A stretch of DNA of 64,000 bases from Acanthornis magna (GCA_036785705.1 JAWUZG010000333.1:310001-374000); one strand, 5' to 3'. Positions 48,501 through 61,258 are shown, counted from the first letter of the stretch. Notes: generated from the letters alone by a model not told the origin. A program made the numbers and translations.

Positions 48501-51120
48501 TTATATACTTTCAAATAAGGAAACTAAATTTTATATATTCTTCCTAATATGGGGAATTCCCTCTCCACGTACCACAGGAAAATCTAGTTGAGTTGATGGT
48601 TATAGCTGTGGAAAGAAATATTCATGGAAATACTAGTGAAAAATATGGAAAGGTGGTGCTTCACTTAGGATTTAGAGAGATCTATAGTCTTTTCCTTGGT
48701 GCTTTCAGGCCGTAACTTGCAAGTCTTACTTGACTGAGTCCCTGGTTCTCTCTTCAGGAGCTGAATGAGGAGCCAGAAGATGGCTCCTCAGTTCTCAGCT
48801 GGCCAAACTTCTCAGGGCCACATCCCAGGCTGCATCAGACTCATTATTCTTGATCACTCGTACCTCATGTCCCCACGTGGAGGGAGGGGAGTACTTCTCA
48901 CCCATGTGGGGCTGCTGGGAAGGTCAATGCTTTGTGAGACTGTGGTGCCCTTGAATATCAGAGGAACCAAGGAAGTAACAAAGACTGATCTTTTATTACA
49001 TAGATCTTGGTGTCCATTCCTCGTGATTTTTTTTTCCTACACATCTTTGCTATATTCTTGATATGTTCCCTGTGCCTGCTTCTGAAGACTGCATGCTGGG
49101 AAGAAGTGACACTGCTGCTTGGCTTTAGGGGCTCGCCTTTTCCTGCACGACTGTGCAGGCGCCCAGGATGATGCTATGATCAACATCACAGCACCAGCTT
49201 CCTTTCTCAACTCTTAGTTGCTTCAGAAATTTATAAGATGCGGGAGGCCACCTTAAAGTCATAAATAGCTATGCACTGACGCTGTTTTCATGTCATCAAA
49301 AGTCTTTTTGAGCACACTTGCATGGGTGAGCATGGTCAGTACCCACACCCACATCTTAATTTTTAGTGGCATACATGCATGTAAAAGTCCACCAGCATGG
49401 ACCTGTGTTTGTATCCCATAAAGTTCTGTGCTTGTCACCTGCACAGCAAAAAATGTGCATATGATTTTTTTCCCAGATGTACAGATTTTAGTTTGCTTTG
49501 CAAATTCTGTGTTTCTATCTAAGCTTTTAGTTATAGTTTGATTTTGATCTCCTAGGCTGCTCCACTGCAGTGAGATTTTGATGTCTGGAATGTGACATTT
49601 CCATGCATCTCAATTTCAGAAAGAACTGGCTAAATGTATACACTCTGTAGGTATGGAGACTACTTAAATATTCCTTAAGTCCTCTGGGGTCTGAGTTTTG
49701 GCAGCAGTTTTGTCCTCTGACAGTAAAGCCTGAGAAAAGGAAAACAGAGATGAGGAAATAAACTTGAAGGAGCTCCTTGTGAACGCTGACATTAGCTCAG
49801 TAAGGCTGATCTCCATCAGCCCCGTCTATACTCAGTGGAGGAGATGGCATTTGTCCTCCACAGAGGGAGTCAGAACAGTCAGATTAGGCTTTGCTGGTGG
49901 ATATTTTTTTTCTCCATTGACTGGAGACTATTTCAACACATTATCTACACCTGATTAAATTAACCTTGATGAGTATTCTTTCTGATGGACTAATCTAAGA
50001 ACTGAGTTCCAGTCATTAGGAAAGCTGATATGCGAATGGGATCTCTGTATCTTGGGCAACTTACCCTAAAGATCGGCAAATTAAGCAGCATTATGAAGTT
50101 CTTTGTAGATCATTTTGCATTAGGGCTGTGTAATTCTGAGTGGACTTTGATCCGTATTACCGTAGACAGGACAGTTTAATGAACACAGGGGAAAAGAGAA
50201 ATGAGCATTAAGAATAGGGGGGAGGAAGGAAAACAGTCTTATTTGAAACACTGGAGTTCTGACATGAAATCTTCAGTTTCTATTTTTTCCTCATTAAAAC
50301 AGAGATGCATGTAATTTTCATTTACTGAGTGAAAAGGGAAATGTGGAGAAAGCAATCTTGTAAATGAAGGAGATGTTCATGGCAGGAAAACTAGCTAACC
50401 CTCACAGCTGGAATGTCTTCAGATGGCAGTGGTTCAATATCTGAAAGTACTGACCTTGTGTGGCCTTGTGGATTGCAAGAGAATTTCAGGAAATAACCTG
50501 AGCTAGAATGCTGGGTACTAATGGAACATTAGATACAAAAAGTTAGGCTCAGGCAATGTTATGATTGCAAGCAGAAAAACAAATTGGAGAACAAACTCAT
50601 TCACAGTATACTTACTATACTCTAATTACATCATTGAGTACTGCTGATGATGTTTGGGTTCTTTCTTACAATTTGAATGGGTGGTTCCATGCGGAAGAAA
50701 TATTTATATCTATGTTTTATTCTTGTGACAATTTATCAGTTACATATAGCATCGCAGGAAAATGAAAATGGGACTGACTCACTAGCTTTCATTTCGCTGT
50801 AAAGAAACTGAAGTTGTATTCTTTTGCTTGATGCGGTGTTGTAATACTCTTTCATGTAGAGAACAGCTTCTGTTATGCAAGATGGCATACCTTTCTGAGG
50901 GTGTTAAGGGAACCACATTCCTAGGGTATTCCCTAGAGGCGCTCTGTTGTCGAAAATGCATAGTCTTGTTGGGAAGCCCATCTCTTTTGGAAAAATGAGA
51001 GCACCACATTCCTGCACTATCACTTCTGTGAAGCTGGTGCATCACAATGGGAAAGTGCACTTTGATACTTGTGCAGTAACAAAATTTGTGTCAGCTCCTG
51101 TAATATAATACATAAATTGG
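45510..51120. other. unique AT-rich non-coding DNA
   Basis: No gene or recognised repeat. A 98-codon plus frame (48765-49061) is featureless. Confidence 0.5.
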
Positions 51121-51567
51121 TGTATTTGGTTTGTGTGGCCAGGTTATTACAGGGTGGGCTACAGGGGTGGCTTCTGTGAAAAGTCTTCCCCATGTTCAGC
51201 AGAGTCAGTTGGCTCCAAGATGGAGCCACGAACAGGCCAAGGCTGAAGCCATCAGAGACAGTGATAGCACCTCTGGGATACCAGAGTTGAGAAGTGGGAG
51301 ATAAAAAGCTGTGCGACTTCAGCCAGAGGGAAGTGTGAGAATAGCCCCATTTCTCATTGTCCTAGTCTGATGTGAGTGGTAATAAATTGTACTAATTTCC
51401 CTGTGACTCACCTGTTTTGCCCGTGACAGTAACTGGTCAGTGACTATCCCTGTCCCTATCTTTCCCCTCCACGAGCCTTTCATTATATTTTCTGTCCCCT
51501 GTCCAGCTGGGGAGGCGAATGGTAGAGTGGTGGGCACCCAGTGTACAGCCAATGTCAACCCACCATG
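51121..51567 (+). mobile_element. solo ERV-L-like LTR, songbird-type, internally deleted
   Basis: Starts TGTATTTGGTTTGTGTGG and ends GTCAACCCACCATG, where CA is expected, so the terminal dinucleotide appears mutated. 'gctacaggggtggcttctgt', 'ggctccaagatggagccacg', a TATA-like GATAAAAAG (51300), AATAAA (51381-51386), 'gttttgcccgtgacagtaac' and 'ctgtccagctggggagg' occur in the order of an ERV-L-like LTR frequent in songbirds. Longer members carry a repetitive GC-rich block before the polyadenylation signal. Here that block is absent, giving about 447 bp. No coding interior is attached. The flanking bases do not form a clear target-site duplication. Confidence 0.88.
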
Positions 51568-51569
51568 AC

Positions 51570-54249
51570 TATCAATTTGACATCTGGTGACAGCAAGACA
51601 GGTTGAAAGAGCACTGCCAATCTTCCCTGGGAGTGCTTATGCGATATTGTCTCCTACAACAGGTAAAACTGTGTCTGCCTCATGAGGATCATATTTCTTT
51701 CCTATCCTCAAAGAGGCAGGGTCACAGGAAACATTAAAACGGACTTGAGATAAAATATTTAGATTGGTATAAGAAATAAATATTAACTGTTGTCAGTTTG
51801 GGAGTTAAAATTACTCAGTATTGATTAGGAGTGTTCACATTTAAAAGTGCTTTGAAGTTTGTATGATGCAGAAATATCAGAAATATGTTTAATCAAAAGA
51901 GGGAAATCTTTTTCCTGCTCTTTGAGTGTGTTTGTATGTGTTGAAAAGAGGATGTTTGCAATTCGGTGTCCTTAAGACTTAGTGAGGCACGTGCAGAGCA
52001 CTCTGATGCTGTTTCAGCTGCGCCCTGAATTATGTGCTTGTGTTTCTGCTGAGATTACAGTATGAGCATTCAACACTTTGCAGAATAAAGATTTATTTTT
52101 TTAGATGTTTGTGTAGTAGTTTAGCCAATTTGTACTGCTGGGGAGGATAGAGGGGGTTGTTTGTGGTTCATAGTCTTTATGTGAGATCCCCTTGAGGTCA
52201 TGTGAATACGATCCATTGGCTCTGATAAGGAATGAGATCAGTGGGATTTAACCTCTGTCATGCTTCTCTTCTACTACTAAACATCTATGTTCTACCAGTT
52301 CCACAATATTCATGTGACTGAATACCCATTTTAAGCAATGACTTCATCTATTTTGATTAAAAATTAGAAAGACAGGAAATGAGATGAGAGACACAGATCT
52401 CAGCTCTCACTTTGAGGAGAATGTTTCTTGTTTAAGAAAGGACTGCTTTCTGGTTTAAAATATTATGCCAAGACAGCTGATTCAGTAGGGATAACTATAT
52501 TAGCAGATTTACATAATCAAATGTAGTTCTCTCCCCCTTTCCCTCAAAAAAGTCACAGATGCTGATGAAGACATTTAAAAAAAACCCCTTAAAGCAGAAA
52601 TGCTTTAAAACTTTTTTTAATATCAGTTCAGCTCACACCATTAATCCCTCATAATTCATAAGATCATGGTAAGTAAACAAGTAAATATTTAGTAAGTATT
52701 TAAAATTACTTCCTGTGTAAATTTCATGTTAATAAATTGAAAATATATTTCGATTAAGGGATTAACAACATTTAGTCTTTGTAAGAATGGTTTATTGGAT
52801 GGCACTGGTAAAAGTACAAAACACTTCAGGATGGAAACGGTGACATACAGAAAACATCTTAAGCTTTTATTTTTGCATTCTAATTAATTCTACAATAGCA
52901 TCAAAAGGCTTGAATTTACGGTAGTGCCACCCTGTAGAACTGCCTAAACACATTATGTGAAATGGTCTCTGCCTCAAATATATAATGGTAACAGCTAAGG
53001 CAACCAGGAAAAAAACCACAGTGAGGTGCAGAAAGGTGCTGAAGGAAATCCAAGAACACTGGGAAGTGAATCCGGGTTTTATAACACGGATTCAATGCTC
53101 AGTCCATTACCATATTGCAGCCACTCTGATTCCTATTTCTTATGGGACTTCTGTGTTTATGGCAGGAATTTTGATGTTAGCTGGAAATAAAATGAAGTGC
53201 TTGGAGTCTAATTGTAGAAAAGCTTTAAAATAATTTGATTGCTTCACTGTGGACAATTCAAAACTTAAGGCAGGCACAGCAGTTCAGCTGAGGTGCTAAC
53301 ACTTAAGCTTAGCCCATGGTAATTTTCTCAAACATGTATCGCCTCAATATATATTCGGTTCTGTCAGAGACAGCTGCATATAAAAAGCATTATTGCAGTA
53401 AAATTTCCTGAAATTATATAACTATATAGGTGTTTGAAGCCAAGATATACTGTTTGTATTATTTTGGTGAGTATATGTAAGTTCTTACTAATCAGATCAT
53501 TGACTTTTTCTCAACCATGTCCAGTGCACCATAAAAGGAATACGTGCATTTATTCCTTTTACGATCTGTTTAAATAGTATCTGCAAAGTTTCTAGTTTTC
53601 ATTTATCTCACTTTGATTTGATGTAATTGTAATTGGATGAATGATTTGAAAGCATTTACATTGCCCATGCCCTACTTCAAGCAGATCTCATTCAAAATCA
53701 GGTCTGTGTTTCTTTTCATCAGACACATTACATTGAGATATGCAGATTCTTCAGAATCAGAATATTAATAGGAAGGTGTGTATTTCATTTTTTATTCTAT
53801 TGAGAGTATTTATTTCTGAATTTTGTATTATCATTTACATAATGTAAAAACAAAATTATACTGTTTTTATAGCATAATAGATAGACCAATTAAAAGTTGA
53901 AATGAAAATTTTGATAGTGCTAAAAATGAATCCATAAAGCAATGTTGAGATCTCCAACCTGTCTTAATTTCTTAAGAAAGAACAAAAAGAAAAGATAGAA
54001 AAAGAAGTATTTCACAGTATTCTATGTGGTTAGAACAGTTCAGTTTTCATATGCCAGCATTTAGAGTGATGAATTCAGAATTTGTCTACGATAAATAACG
54101 GCTTAAAAATTCAAATGCACGTTGCATTTCCTAGAATATTTGCAGATATAGATATATGATATTTGCACTTAAGAGATATGAATAAAGCTTAAAATATAAC
54201 TGCATATTTAGCATCAGTTTTATTCTTCATTTACTCTTCTGAATTTCAG
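51570..54249. other. unique AT-rich non-coding DNA
   Basis: No gene or repeat recognised. A plus frame of 82 codons (52985-53233) lacks features. The final 35 bases form the pyrimidine-rich acceptor of the candidate exon that follows. Confidence 0.5.
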
Positions 54250-54313
54250 GAAAAAGAGGTCGCAAGCCTTTAACCAATGTGTTCAATAAGGTTCAGGTAA
54301 AAGAAGCTAGAAT
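54250..54313 (+). CDS. candidate small coding exon with AT-hook-like peptide
   Basis: A pyrimidine-rich tract (TTTATTCTTCATTTACTCTT then CTGAATTTCAG) ends at 54249. Two possible donors follow: CAG|GTAAAA (exon 54250-54296, 47 nt) and AAT|GTGAGTAATG (exon 54250-54313, 64 nt). Only one frame is open. It reads KRGRKPLTNVFNKVQ, extended by VKEAR with the second donor, and is entered with two bases of a split codon. KRGRKP resembles the core of an AT-hook or a basic nuclear-localisation patch. The block includes a CpG within AT-rich DNA. No neighbouring exon is visible, and I could not match the peptide to a protein. If real, it is one internal exon of a long plus-strand gene, possibly alternatively spliced. 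A chance arrangement cannot be excluded. Confidence 0.35.
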
Positions 54314-54319
54314 GTGAGT

Positions 54320-57300
54320 AATGACATTATTTTTCTTAGAGCTGCATACTTCTGGTATTTGGCTTCTTCAGTAATGGCTACAACAACCCCTTAATTCTGT
54401 ATTTCTTAGATGTTTAAACAGTTCTGCTTATTATATGAGGCTACTGAGTACCCAGTGCTGTGGCCCCCGCTGTCACTGTTAGCAGTCAGGTTACACCAGG
54501 GCTACTGACAATCATGAGGCTTGCAAGGTACTTATCAGTTCCATGCCACATGTGCAGGAAAAGGCTGAAGAATGAATCATAACCTGAATCTGTGCCCACT
54601 TTGCCAAAACAAGTTGTTGTAGCCAGTGGGAAGCCTCTTTTGGATGTTAAGTGACTTGTGCATTGCAAATATTTTCCAGGACATAGAAGGAGGGAATTGG
54701 GTTATAGATGGTGATGGACTTGCACAGAGAGGGCCTGGCTCCTGACCTCTACACTGAAAAGGCAGGGCCATAGCAAGGCTCATTTTCTCTTCTACTGTAC
54801 TTCATCATTCAGTCAAAGCCTATTCCTGGGTCCTCCAAGTCTTCATTAGGTTTGGACAGCAGTCAAAGCTGAGCAAAAGTAGGGTTCCAGCACACATCTA
54901 TAGGCCCAGCACTATACCTAAATTACCTATGTTTAATACCTTGTTTTTAAATGATGTTGTATTGCTTCTTGCTATTGCACATATTTGACATATTTTTCTT
55001 AACATAACTTTGCAGTCTGTGGTTTACTATGAAAAATATTGAAATTGCCTGCTATCTAAATTATCTGTCAAAATAACAACCTAAAACCAAGCTGAGCTTA
55101 TTTTCCCAAACCTAAATAATAGAACTCCTAAAACCCTTCAAAACTATATATGCAGTATTTCAGAATCAGCTTGTAGAATGACTCCTGTGTCTGGACTATT
55201 ATAGTTTCTAACATGCTGCTCTTGAAGATGCCGCAAAAAATTAAGTACTGATTTAGATTTTCTTGTTGTTATTCATGAATATGTGAGCCTGTAGTTGAAA
55301 GATGTTACAGTTAATCTCTGGATTTAGTCCTTTGCAGAAATAAAAAGTAGAAGGGACTCAGCATTATTAGGCTTGCTTATGCCAGATGACAAGTACTTGA
55401 GTGCTCCTGCACAGAAATAGGCTGCCAGATATGCTTTTAGATCTTCCTTTTCTAAAGAATTGAGTGGACAGTGAATAAATATTTGAGGCAGCTCCTCTTT
55501 CTGTGTTTCAAAACATTCAGCAGAATAAAAGCATACTACTGGAAAATCTTTAGCCTCTTTAAATTCTAGATTAGATGCAACATTAGTAAGACTTTTTATT
55601 TAAACAAAGCAAGACAGATGCTATGTTATCTGGCAAGCAAGTTGCATTGAGCCTTTCTTACAGTATTTTTTAAAAATAAAGTATGGGTGTGGAATTCCCA
55701 TACTGGTCCCTCCCTTGTTCCTCATGTCTCCTTCCTCCCCCCAGAGTAATGCAATAACATGCACTACTAAAGTTCGATAAAGTCTCCTAAATCCTGATCT
55801 TTAGTACTGGAAAAGGTAGGCTTATAATACACCAAATTCTAGACTGTCTTCAGTTACCTGGCACTGTATTTACCCAAGCTCACTTGACATGTCATTTGTA
55901 TTTATTTTAAATACTTGTCTAATCTCTCTGCATTTGGAATCTCATGCTTTTCTCTGGAAACTTAGAATTCGGAAGAAAACTTGTGGTTTCATTATGTTGT
56001 GTTATTTTTAATAATATTTGTTCTTTCAACTAGGATCTCAAACTACCTCTTATACTGTCCTAATCTTTTGGCATATGTTATTGCTCTTTAAAATGAATCA
56101 GTTGGAATTTCTCCAAATAAATCTTCTCTCAGCTTCAGCTGGGGAAAGGAAGCATAGATGATGAATTACCCATTTCAGTTGTATCGATGAGAAATTAGCA
56201 ATTTCAGACCTGAGCTCCTTCTTGAGCTCCTCCAAGGTGTGAGGCAGAGTCTGGAATACCATCTGGTCAAAAGGTGTTCTCTTCTAGGGATAATAAATCT
56301 TTGGACTATTGGTATTTGGATTATTGCATCCTGATGTAATCAGTGCTGTTTGGGTAGTGTTTCATGTCATATCTTCCTCCAATTTTTGCTTTCTGAAACT
56401 GTGTCTTAATTATGATCCATGTTCTGAGACTGCTGAGTTACAGTCACACATTCATGCTGAAGTCACAGAAGAGCTCATATCAGTTGGGCGTTAACCCCAT
56501 TTTGTCACCCAAAGAGCTTCAAGAGAAACAGAGATTTTGAGGCTGCTGGTCACACTGCACCAATAACAAGTACACAATTCCCTGCACTACATGTGACTTT
56601 TGTAGGAAAGACAGGGGAAGAATTTGGTGTAAAATATTTTCACATTCTGAAGTTGACCTTCCTTATTTTTGTCATTGCCAATTGTATCTGTAGGCATACT
56701 ACAGACATACCGCTTTCAAACTCTTCACTTGAGTTTAGAACTATTAATTTAATGAACTTAGGGTCCAAATATATTGCTTGGATATGTAGTGAAACATTTC
56801 ATTCATGTTTCAGCTTTTTTTTCAGTCAGACCTTTCTGGCTATTATGTGCGATGAGAAGTATAAAACTGCAGTTTACAAAAAGATAGACTTCCAAATTTT
56901 GGACGTACTGAGATACTCATCTCTGCTAAAAGAAAATAAGTTCTGAGAAATTAGAGGGGAAAATATTTACCCAAGATGCACATCATAAATTCTACCACCT
57001 CAAATCATTGGATTTGTGGTGTTATTTCTCACAAAGTGTGGTGGATCTGCCTGTATAAGGCTAAGCTGTGCCACAATAACTCAACCCTATTAGAGAAAAA
57101 AAGACGAAGAGAAGATCATCACATTTTTATGACTGTCATGGACCTTATTTTTCAAGGGCTAAAGTCAAAAGCATTGTTGCGTAACTGTTGCAGAGCTTTT
57201 TTTCAGAACTGACATTAAAGTTTACAAAGATGAGGATGAGCTGAGCTTTCACGAAACAGCTAAAGCTGTCAAATGTGTTGATATTTAGAGTAAACTTCTG

Positions 57301-58755
57301 CTCACCATGATGGGCCTTGCCTTAGAGGTGGAATCTATTCTGTGGAATTTTGGATATTTTTAAGATAGATATCTATTTCAAAGCAGGTTGTTTGGACTCT
57401 TTTTGCAGTCAGAGGTTAAAACGTAAGCTGGGATGAACTACATCAAATCTAAACCAGACAGCCACTTTAAAATAAGATGACTCATGATCTAGAAAAGGCC
57501 ATTTCTCTCTGGTGGTTCTAAAGAGAAATAGAACAGCTCTCTGGGATGTATGTCTAGAATTTGCTTGACTCACCTTAGCCTGGATTATTAATTACTCATG
57601 TTAATTCCACATGTGTGTGTGTGACTTTGATGAAAAAAGCCCCAGTTAGAGGTTTTCTTGTGTATTTGATCTGTAACTGTAACTTTGATCTGCTTTTGTT
57701 TCATTGCCAGACAGTGAATACTATACAGCCAGCTACTCATCTATGAAAATTCTGATGTTTCATTTTTTGTCAGTCCCGTGATCTGTAGTTTGAAATAAGC
57801 AATGAGAAGTAAGAAATTAGATAATGTTACCAAACCAAGTGCTCAGAATTTACTGCCAGTGATTGAATCACTGATCCAGTTGGTTCATTTATGTTCTTGT
57901 GTTCACATCTTGGGCATATATATTCAAGGGTTGCTGTTCAGATAATTTTGGTTTTTGGCTTTGTAATACTTGTAGCACATAATCTGGGTTGTCCACACTG
58001 TGTGCTTCACATGAGAGTAAGAACACTGGAGCTCATTTCTACCTCAGTTTCCTCTCATTTGTTGTTTGTATTATAATTTCTGTTTTCTCCCCACTGTTTG
58101 GATGCATCACGACCCTTAAATTTTTAATTTTAATTTGCTTTAACTACTTTTTAAATGGTTTTGAGAACTTGCACTATTTTATTTTTTTGCTTTTTAACTT
58201 TGGTCCTGGGTTTCCCCATCTTGTTCTTAAATTCCACACTGTAGTATCTGACTTTGGTCTAGAAAGTGTGTGGTTATGATCAACCTGGGCATCAAGGGCT
58301 ATGGTAGCGAATTTTTGGTCTCTAATGGGTCTACCCAGTTGTTTTCCTGTCTGGAAGAAGAAAACATCACAGTTAAATATCCTGCATGACACTGAAGCAA
58401 AGAGCTAAAAAGAAATGAAGAGAGCTATCCCCAGCTGCTCAATGAATTTGCATACAAAGGTTTATACATTTTCCCTCTTCAGCAGGTCTAGAGTCAGCTA
58501 GAAAGAAAAGTAAACCTAATTAAAAACACCCTTTTTTCCAGGGCTACTCTCTGGCAGAGTTTCCTTGAGACACAGGAAATTGTGCTCTCATCAGTTGGGC
58601 TCCAAAACCAGACAAAATCGGTCTTCAGGACAAACCTGTCAGCATGAGAACTGCTGAAAGTTTCTGGTTTTCTGTGTTGGTAGAACACCACCTTTTAGAG
58701 GGCCACTCACCTTTGTGTGACTAGAACAGAAATGTCAAACAGGCCCCTATTCTCC
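54320..58755. other. unique AT-rich non-coding DNA
   Basis: No gene recognised. The longest plus frame (56593-56946, 117 codons) has no known domain. Donor-like sequences on minus (CAAAG|GTGAGT near 58.71 kb and TAAG|GTGAGT near 57.57 kb) lack matching exons. Confidence 0.45.
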
Positions 58756-58871
58756 TAAAAAAAAAAAAACAAAAAACCACACAAAAAATCCAAACAAACA
58801 AACAAGCAAACAAAAACAACAACAAACAAACAAACAAACAAACAAAAACCCAAAACAAAAAAAAAAACCAA
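58756..58871 (+). repeat. (CAAA)n / A-rich simple repeat
   Basis: About 115 bp of A and C only, mostly CAAA and CAA units, with poly-A runs at both ends. Oppositely oriented to the T/G-rich tract at 60.26 kb. Confidence 0.95.
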
Positions 58872-59130
58872 ACTGTCACAGTGGAATTCTTACAACGGAA
58901 AGGAATGTTCTCACATTTCAGATTATGACTGCTCACTTCCCTGGAGGCCAGACAGAAAAACTCAAGGTTTCTTCATCTCCCTGTCTGAGTGGCTGGCAGG
59001 GCAGCTGCCTGAAGCACCAGTTGGAGTTGAGTTCTGTGTGTCACTGTTGATGTTTTGGGAGCAATGCTGGACTTGGCAGGGGCTGTGCTTCAGCTTTTGT
59101 TCATGTCATGGCTTTGCACACTGAAGCCAT

Positions 59131-59604
59131 TCACAGAATGACTTCATACTCGCATCCAAAGGAGAAGGGCATACTCACTTGGATATCAGAAGGATACTCA
59201 CTTGTGTCTCTTCGACTTTGAAATGTGCCACTAGTGTGTACACGTGCAACATTTTCTCCTGTTACAGTTCTGTTGAAGGGTTTGATCTCATCTCGGACCT
59301 CTTTGGCTGAGAGAAAGGTCCCCTCTGTGCCCCTTTTCTGACTGTATGAAGGGAAGGTGGCTGGCAGCATGCCTTCTGCATTTACTGCTAGGACAGAATC
59401 TCCCCTGGTGCCAGCACACATCCCTCCTGTGAGCTCCATATGGCCCCACATCTCAAAGGAACACTTAGAGGTCAGCAGCATATCTTTTACCTTGGAGCTT
59501 ACCTTTATTGTTACAGTCCCATCCTGACACCTTCTGGGCAGGAGCCTTTGTGTGGGTATGAACTCAGCAGCTTGAGTTGTCAGTTCCCCTGTAAAATCCC
59601 TCAG
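59131..59604 (-). other. candidate terminal exon or retro-ORF, 157 codons, unrecognised
   Basis: On minus, ATTCCCTCTCACCCCTCCTG followed by TAG is a near-ideal splice acceptor. From 59604 the frame stays open for 157 codons to a TGA ending at 59131. The segment is GC-richer than its surroundings and the amino-acid composition is balanced. It begins LRDFTGELTTQAAEFIPTQR. LTTQAAEFIP has the L-x-x-x-A-x-x-F-x-P spacing of PAM2 motifs that bind the MLLE domain of poly(A)-binding protein, but lacks the usual Asn after Leu. Alternatively the chain starts at the ATG at 59481 (116 residues). No polyadenylation signal is evident within about 200 bp after the stop. It could be a terminal exon of a minus-strand gene, a decayed retrocopy or a chance frame. 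I cannot name a family. Confidence 0.25.
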
Positions 59605-59873
59605 CTACAGGAGGGGTGAGAGGGAATATGTTTAGAGAAGAAATTTGCCATATTTGCATGATGTTAGTAACCCAAACAGCTACGCAGGAGTCATTCTACT
59701 TAATTTCAGAAAAAAAAAAATCTCCATCCTGTGTGTCACCAAATATTTCACAGAAATTGATAAAGAATAATTTAACTAAGAAACACTGTCAGTGCAGCTG
59801 AAATTTGAAATTCTGAACTTGTGAGATGTGGTGGTTCATAACATTGTGGTCTTATTCTCACCAATGTGCCCAG

Positions 59874-59915
59874 GCACACACACATACACACACACACAAA
59901 TATACACACACACAT
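59874..59915 (+). repeat. (CA)n microsatellite, interrupted
   Basis: CACACACACATACACACACA-like dinucleotide run with TA and AATATA interruptions. Confidence 0.95.
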
Positions 59916-60259
59916 CCACCCATGTCCACATGTGCTCAAAATTGCCTGGAATAAGACGTATTTACAGAAAATACTTGCCTGTAGGGTTGTTGTGGTAGGA
60001 TTCACACCCCATACTTTATACCTGAGAGTGGGCTGTTTACAACCTTTGCTAAACATAACAGCATTTTAAGGAAGGAGTTTGCAAGAACATTTGGCTTTCC
60101 ATCCCCCAGTGGATCGCACTTTGACCCTTTTTTGAACATTTTTCATATATGGCACAATTGCTAAAATCCCAGTTGTTTCCTATTTACTTGATTGTAGAAG
60201 TTTGTTATGTACATATGTTTTTTGATTCAGATGGCATGATAAGGGCTGGTTTAAATAAC

Positions 60260-60375
60260 GGTTTGTTTGTTTTGTTTTTTGGTGCGGGGGTTTTTTTGTT
60301 GTTTGTTTTGGGGGGTTTTTTGTTGTTGGGGGGGTTGGGGGTTTTTTTTGTTTGTTTGTTAGTTTGGTTTTTTTC
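60260..60375 (+). repeat. (TTTG)n / G-rich low-complexity tract
   Basis: T/G-only sequence with G runs of 5, 6, 7 and 5 between about 60.28 and 60.34 kb, flanked by TTTG units. The G runs could form a quadruplex with T-rich loops. The TTTG ends are complementary to the (CAAA)n tract 1.4 kb upstream. The open frame across it (60149-60382) is low-complexity F/L/G/V and is not a gene. Confidence 0.95.
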
Positions 60376-60379
60376 TTGT

Positions 60380-61253
60380 TAATAGAAATTATCTCCTTTA
60401 AGGAGTTTTATGGCTAACAGCAATGTCACCTTTGTTTAGCGTATTTGGGGGGCTCATTCCTTGTTCAGATGCCTAGAAGGCCTCAGCACAGAAAAAATGT
60501 TGCCTAATCTTTAACATAACTCAGAAGTCTTGCTGAGAAGTTGAAACAGGATTAGAAAACTCAGTGTCTGATCCTTTGAGGACTGCTGCTTCAAAGGAGC
60601 TATACAAAGCTGCACAAAAAAAAGGAGTGAATGAACAAGATTGAGCCCTTTGAAATATTTACTGTTCAATGAATTTGGAGAGGAAGGCAGAATATGATGA
60701 GGCCTTCCCACTCCTGAAAGGTGATAGTATCCTCTTGTTTTATTAATAGGAAAAGTATGATATTACTACTTTGACATTTCTTTTGTTTGGCAGAACCTGG
60801 AGACACTGATTTAAGTATTATACCATATATCTATACATACATATGCAAGTGGTAGAAAAAAACTTAAAAGTTCCATTTATTACTCACTATTATCTTCTTT
60901 TTTTTCCCCGGAGTACTTCCATTCCCTGTAAAACACATCCAGTAACTGGATCAATAGCCATCATATATAAAACACTAATCATTAAGAATAATTCTTTTAC
61001 ATGGTTTACACTATCGCTCAATGTCCTGGTAGCAGTTCCTCTCAATTTCAAAGCAGTTGTCGAGCTTGAATTCTTGTTTTGGCTCTGCAACAGATGGAGA
61101 TGTGCGTGTCCTGATGAAAATTCAGACTTGGAAGGGAACTGTTCCCCTATCACACAGTGTGTACCAAGCCTGTGCCTGAATTTATTTACCCAGCCACTAT
61201 TTGCAAACAATTATGTGTTTCTCTGGTTTCCTCCAGTTTCTCAGCTTCTTCTC

Positions 61254-61258
<5 letters not shown>
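60380..61258. other. unique AT-rich non-coding DNA
   Basis: A plus frame of 156 codons (60843-61313) starts here but runs into the poly-T tract, which encodes phenylalanine. It has no recognisable domain and overlaps a 106-codon minus frame (60890-61210). Not called as a gene. Confidence 0.45.

Noticed and set aside
51319..51558. 79-codon minus frame
   Set aside because: Lies wholly inside the LTR at 51.1-51.6 kb, antisense to it.
60149..60382. Plus-strand frame rich in F, L, G and V resembling a membrane protein
   Set aside because: It is the translation of the T/G low-complexity tract.
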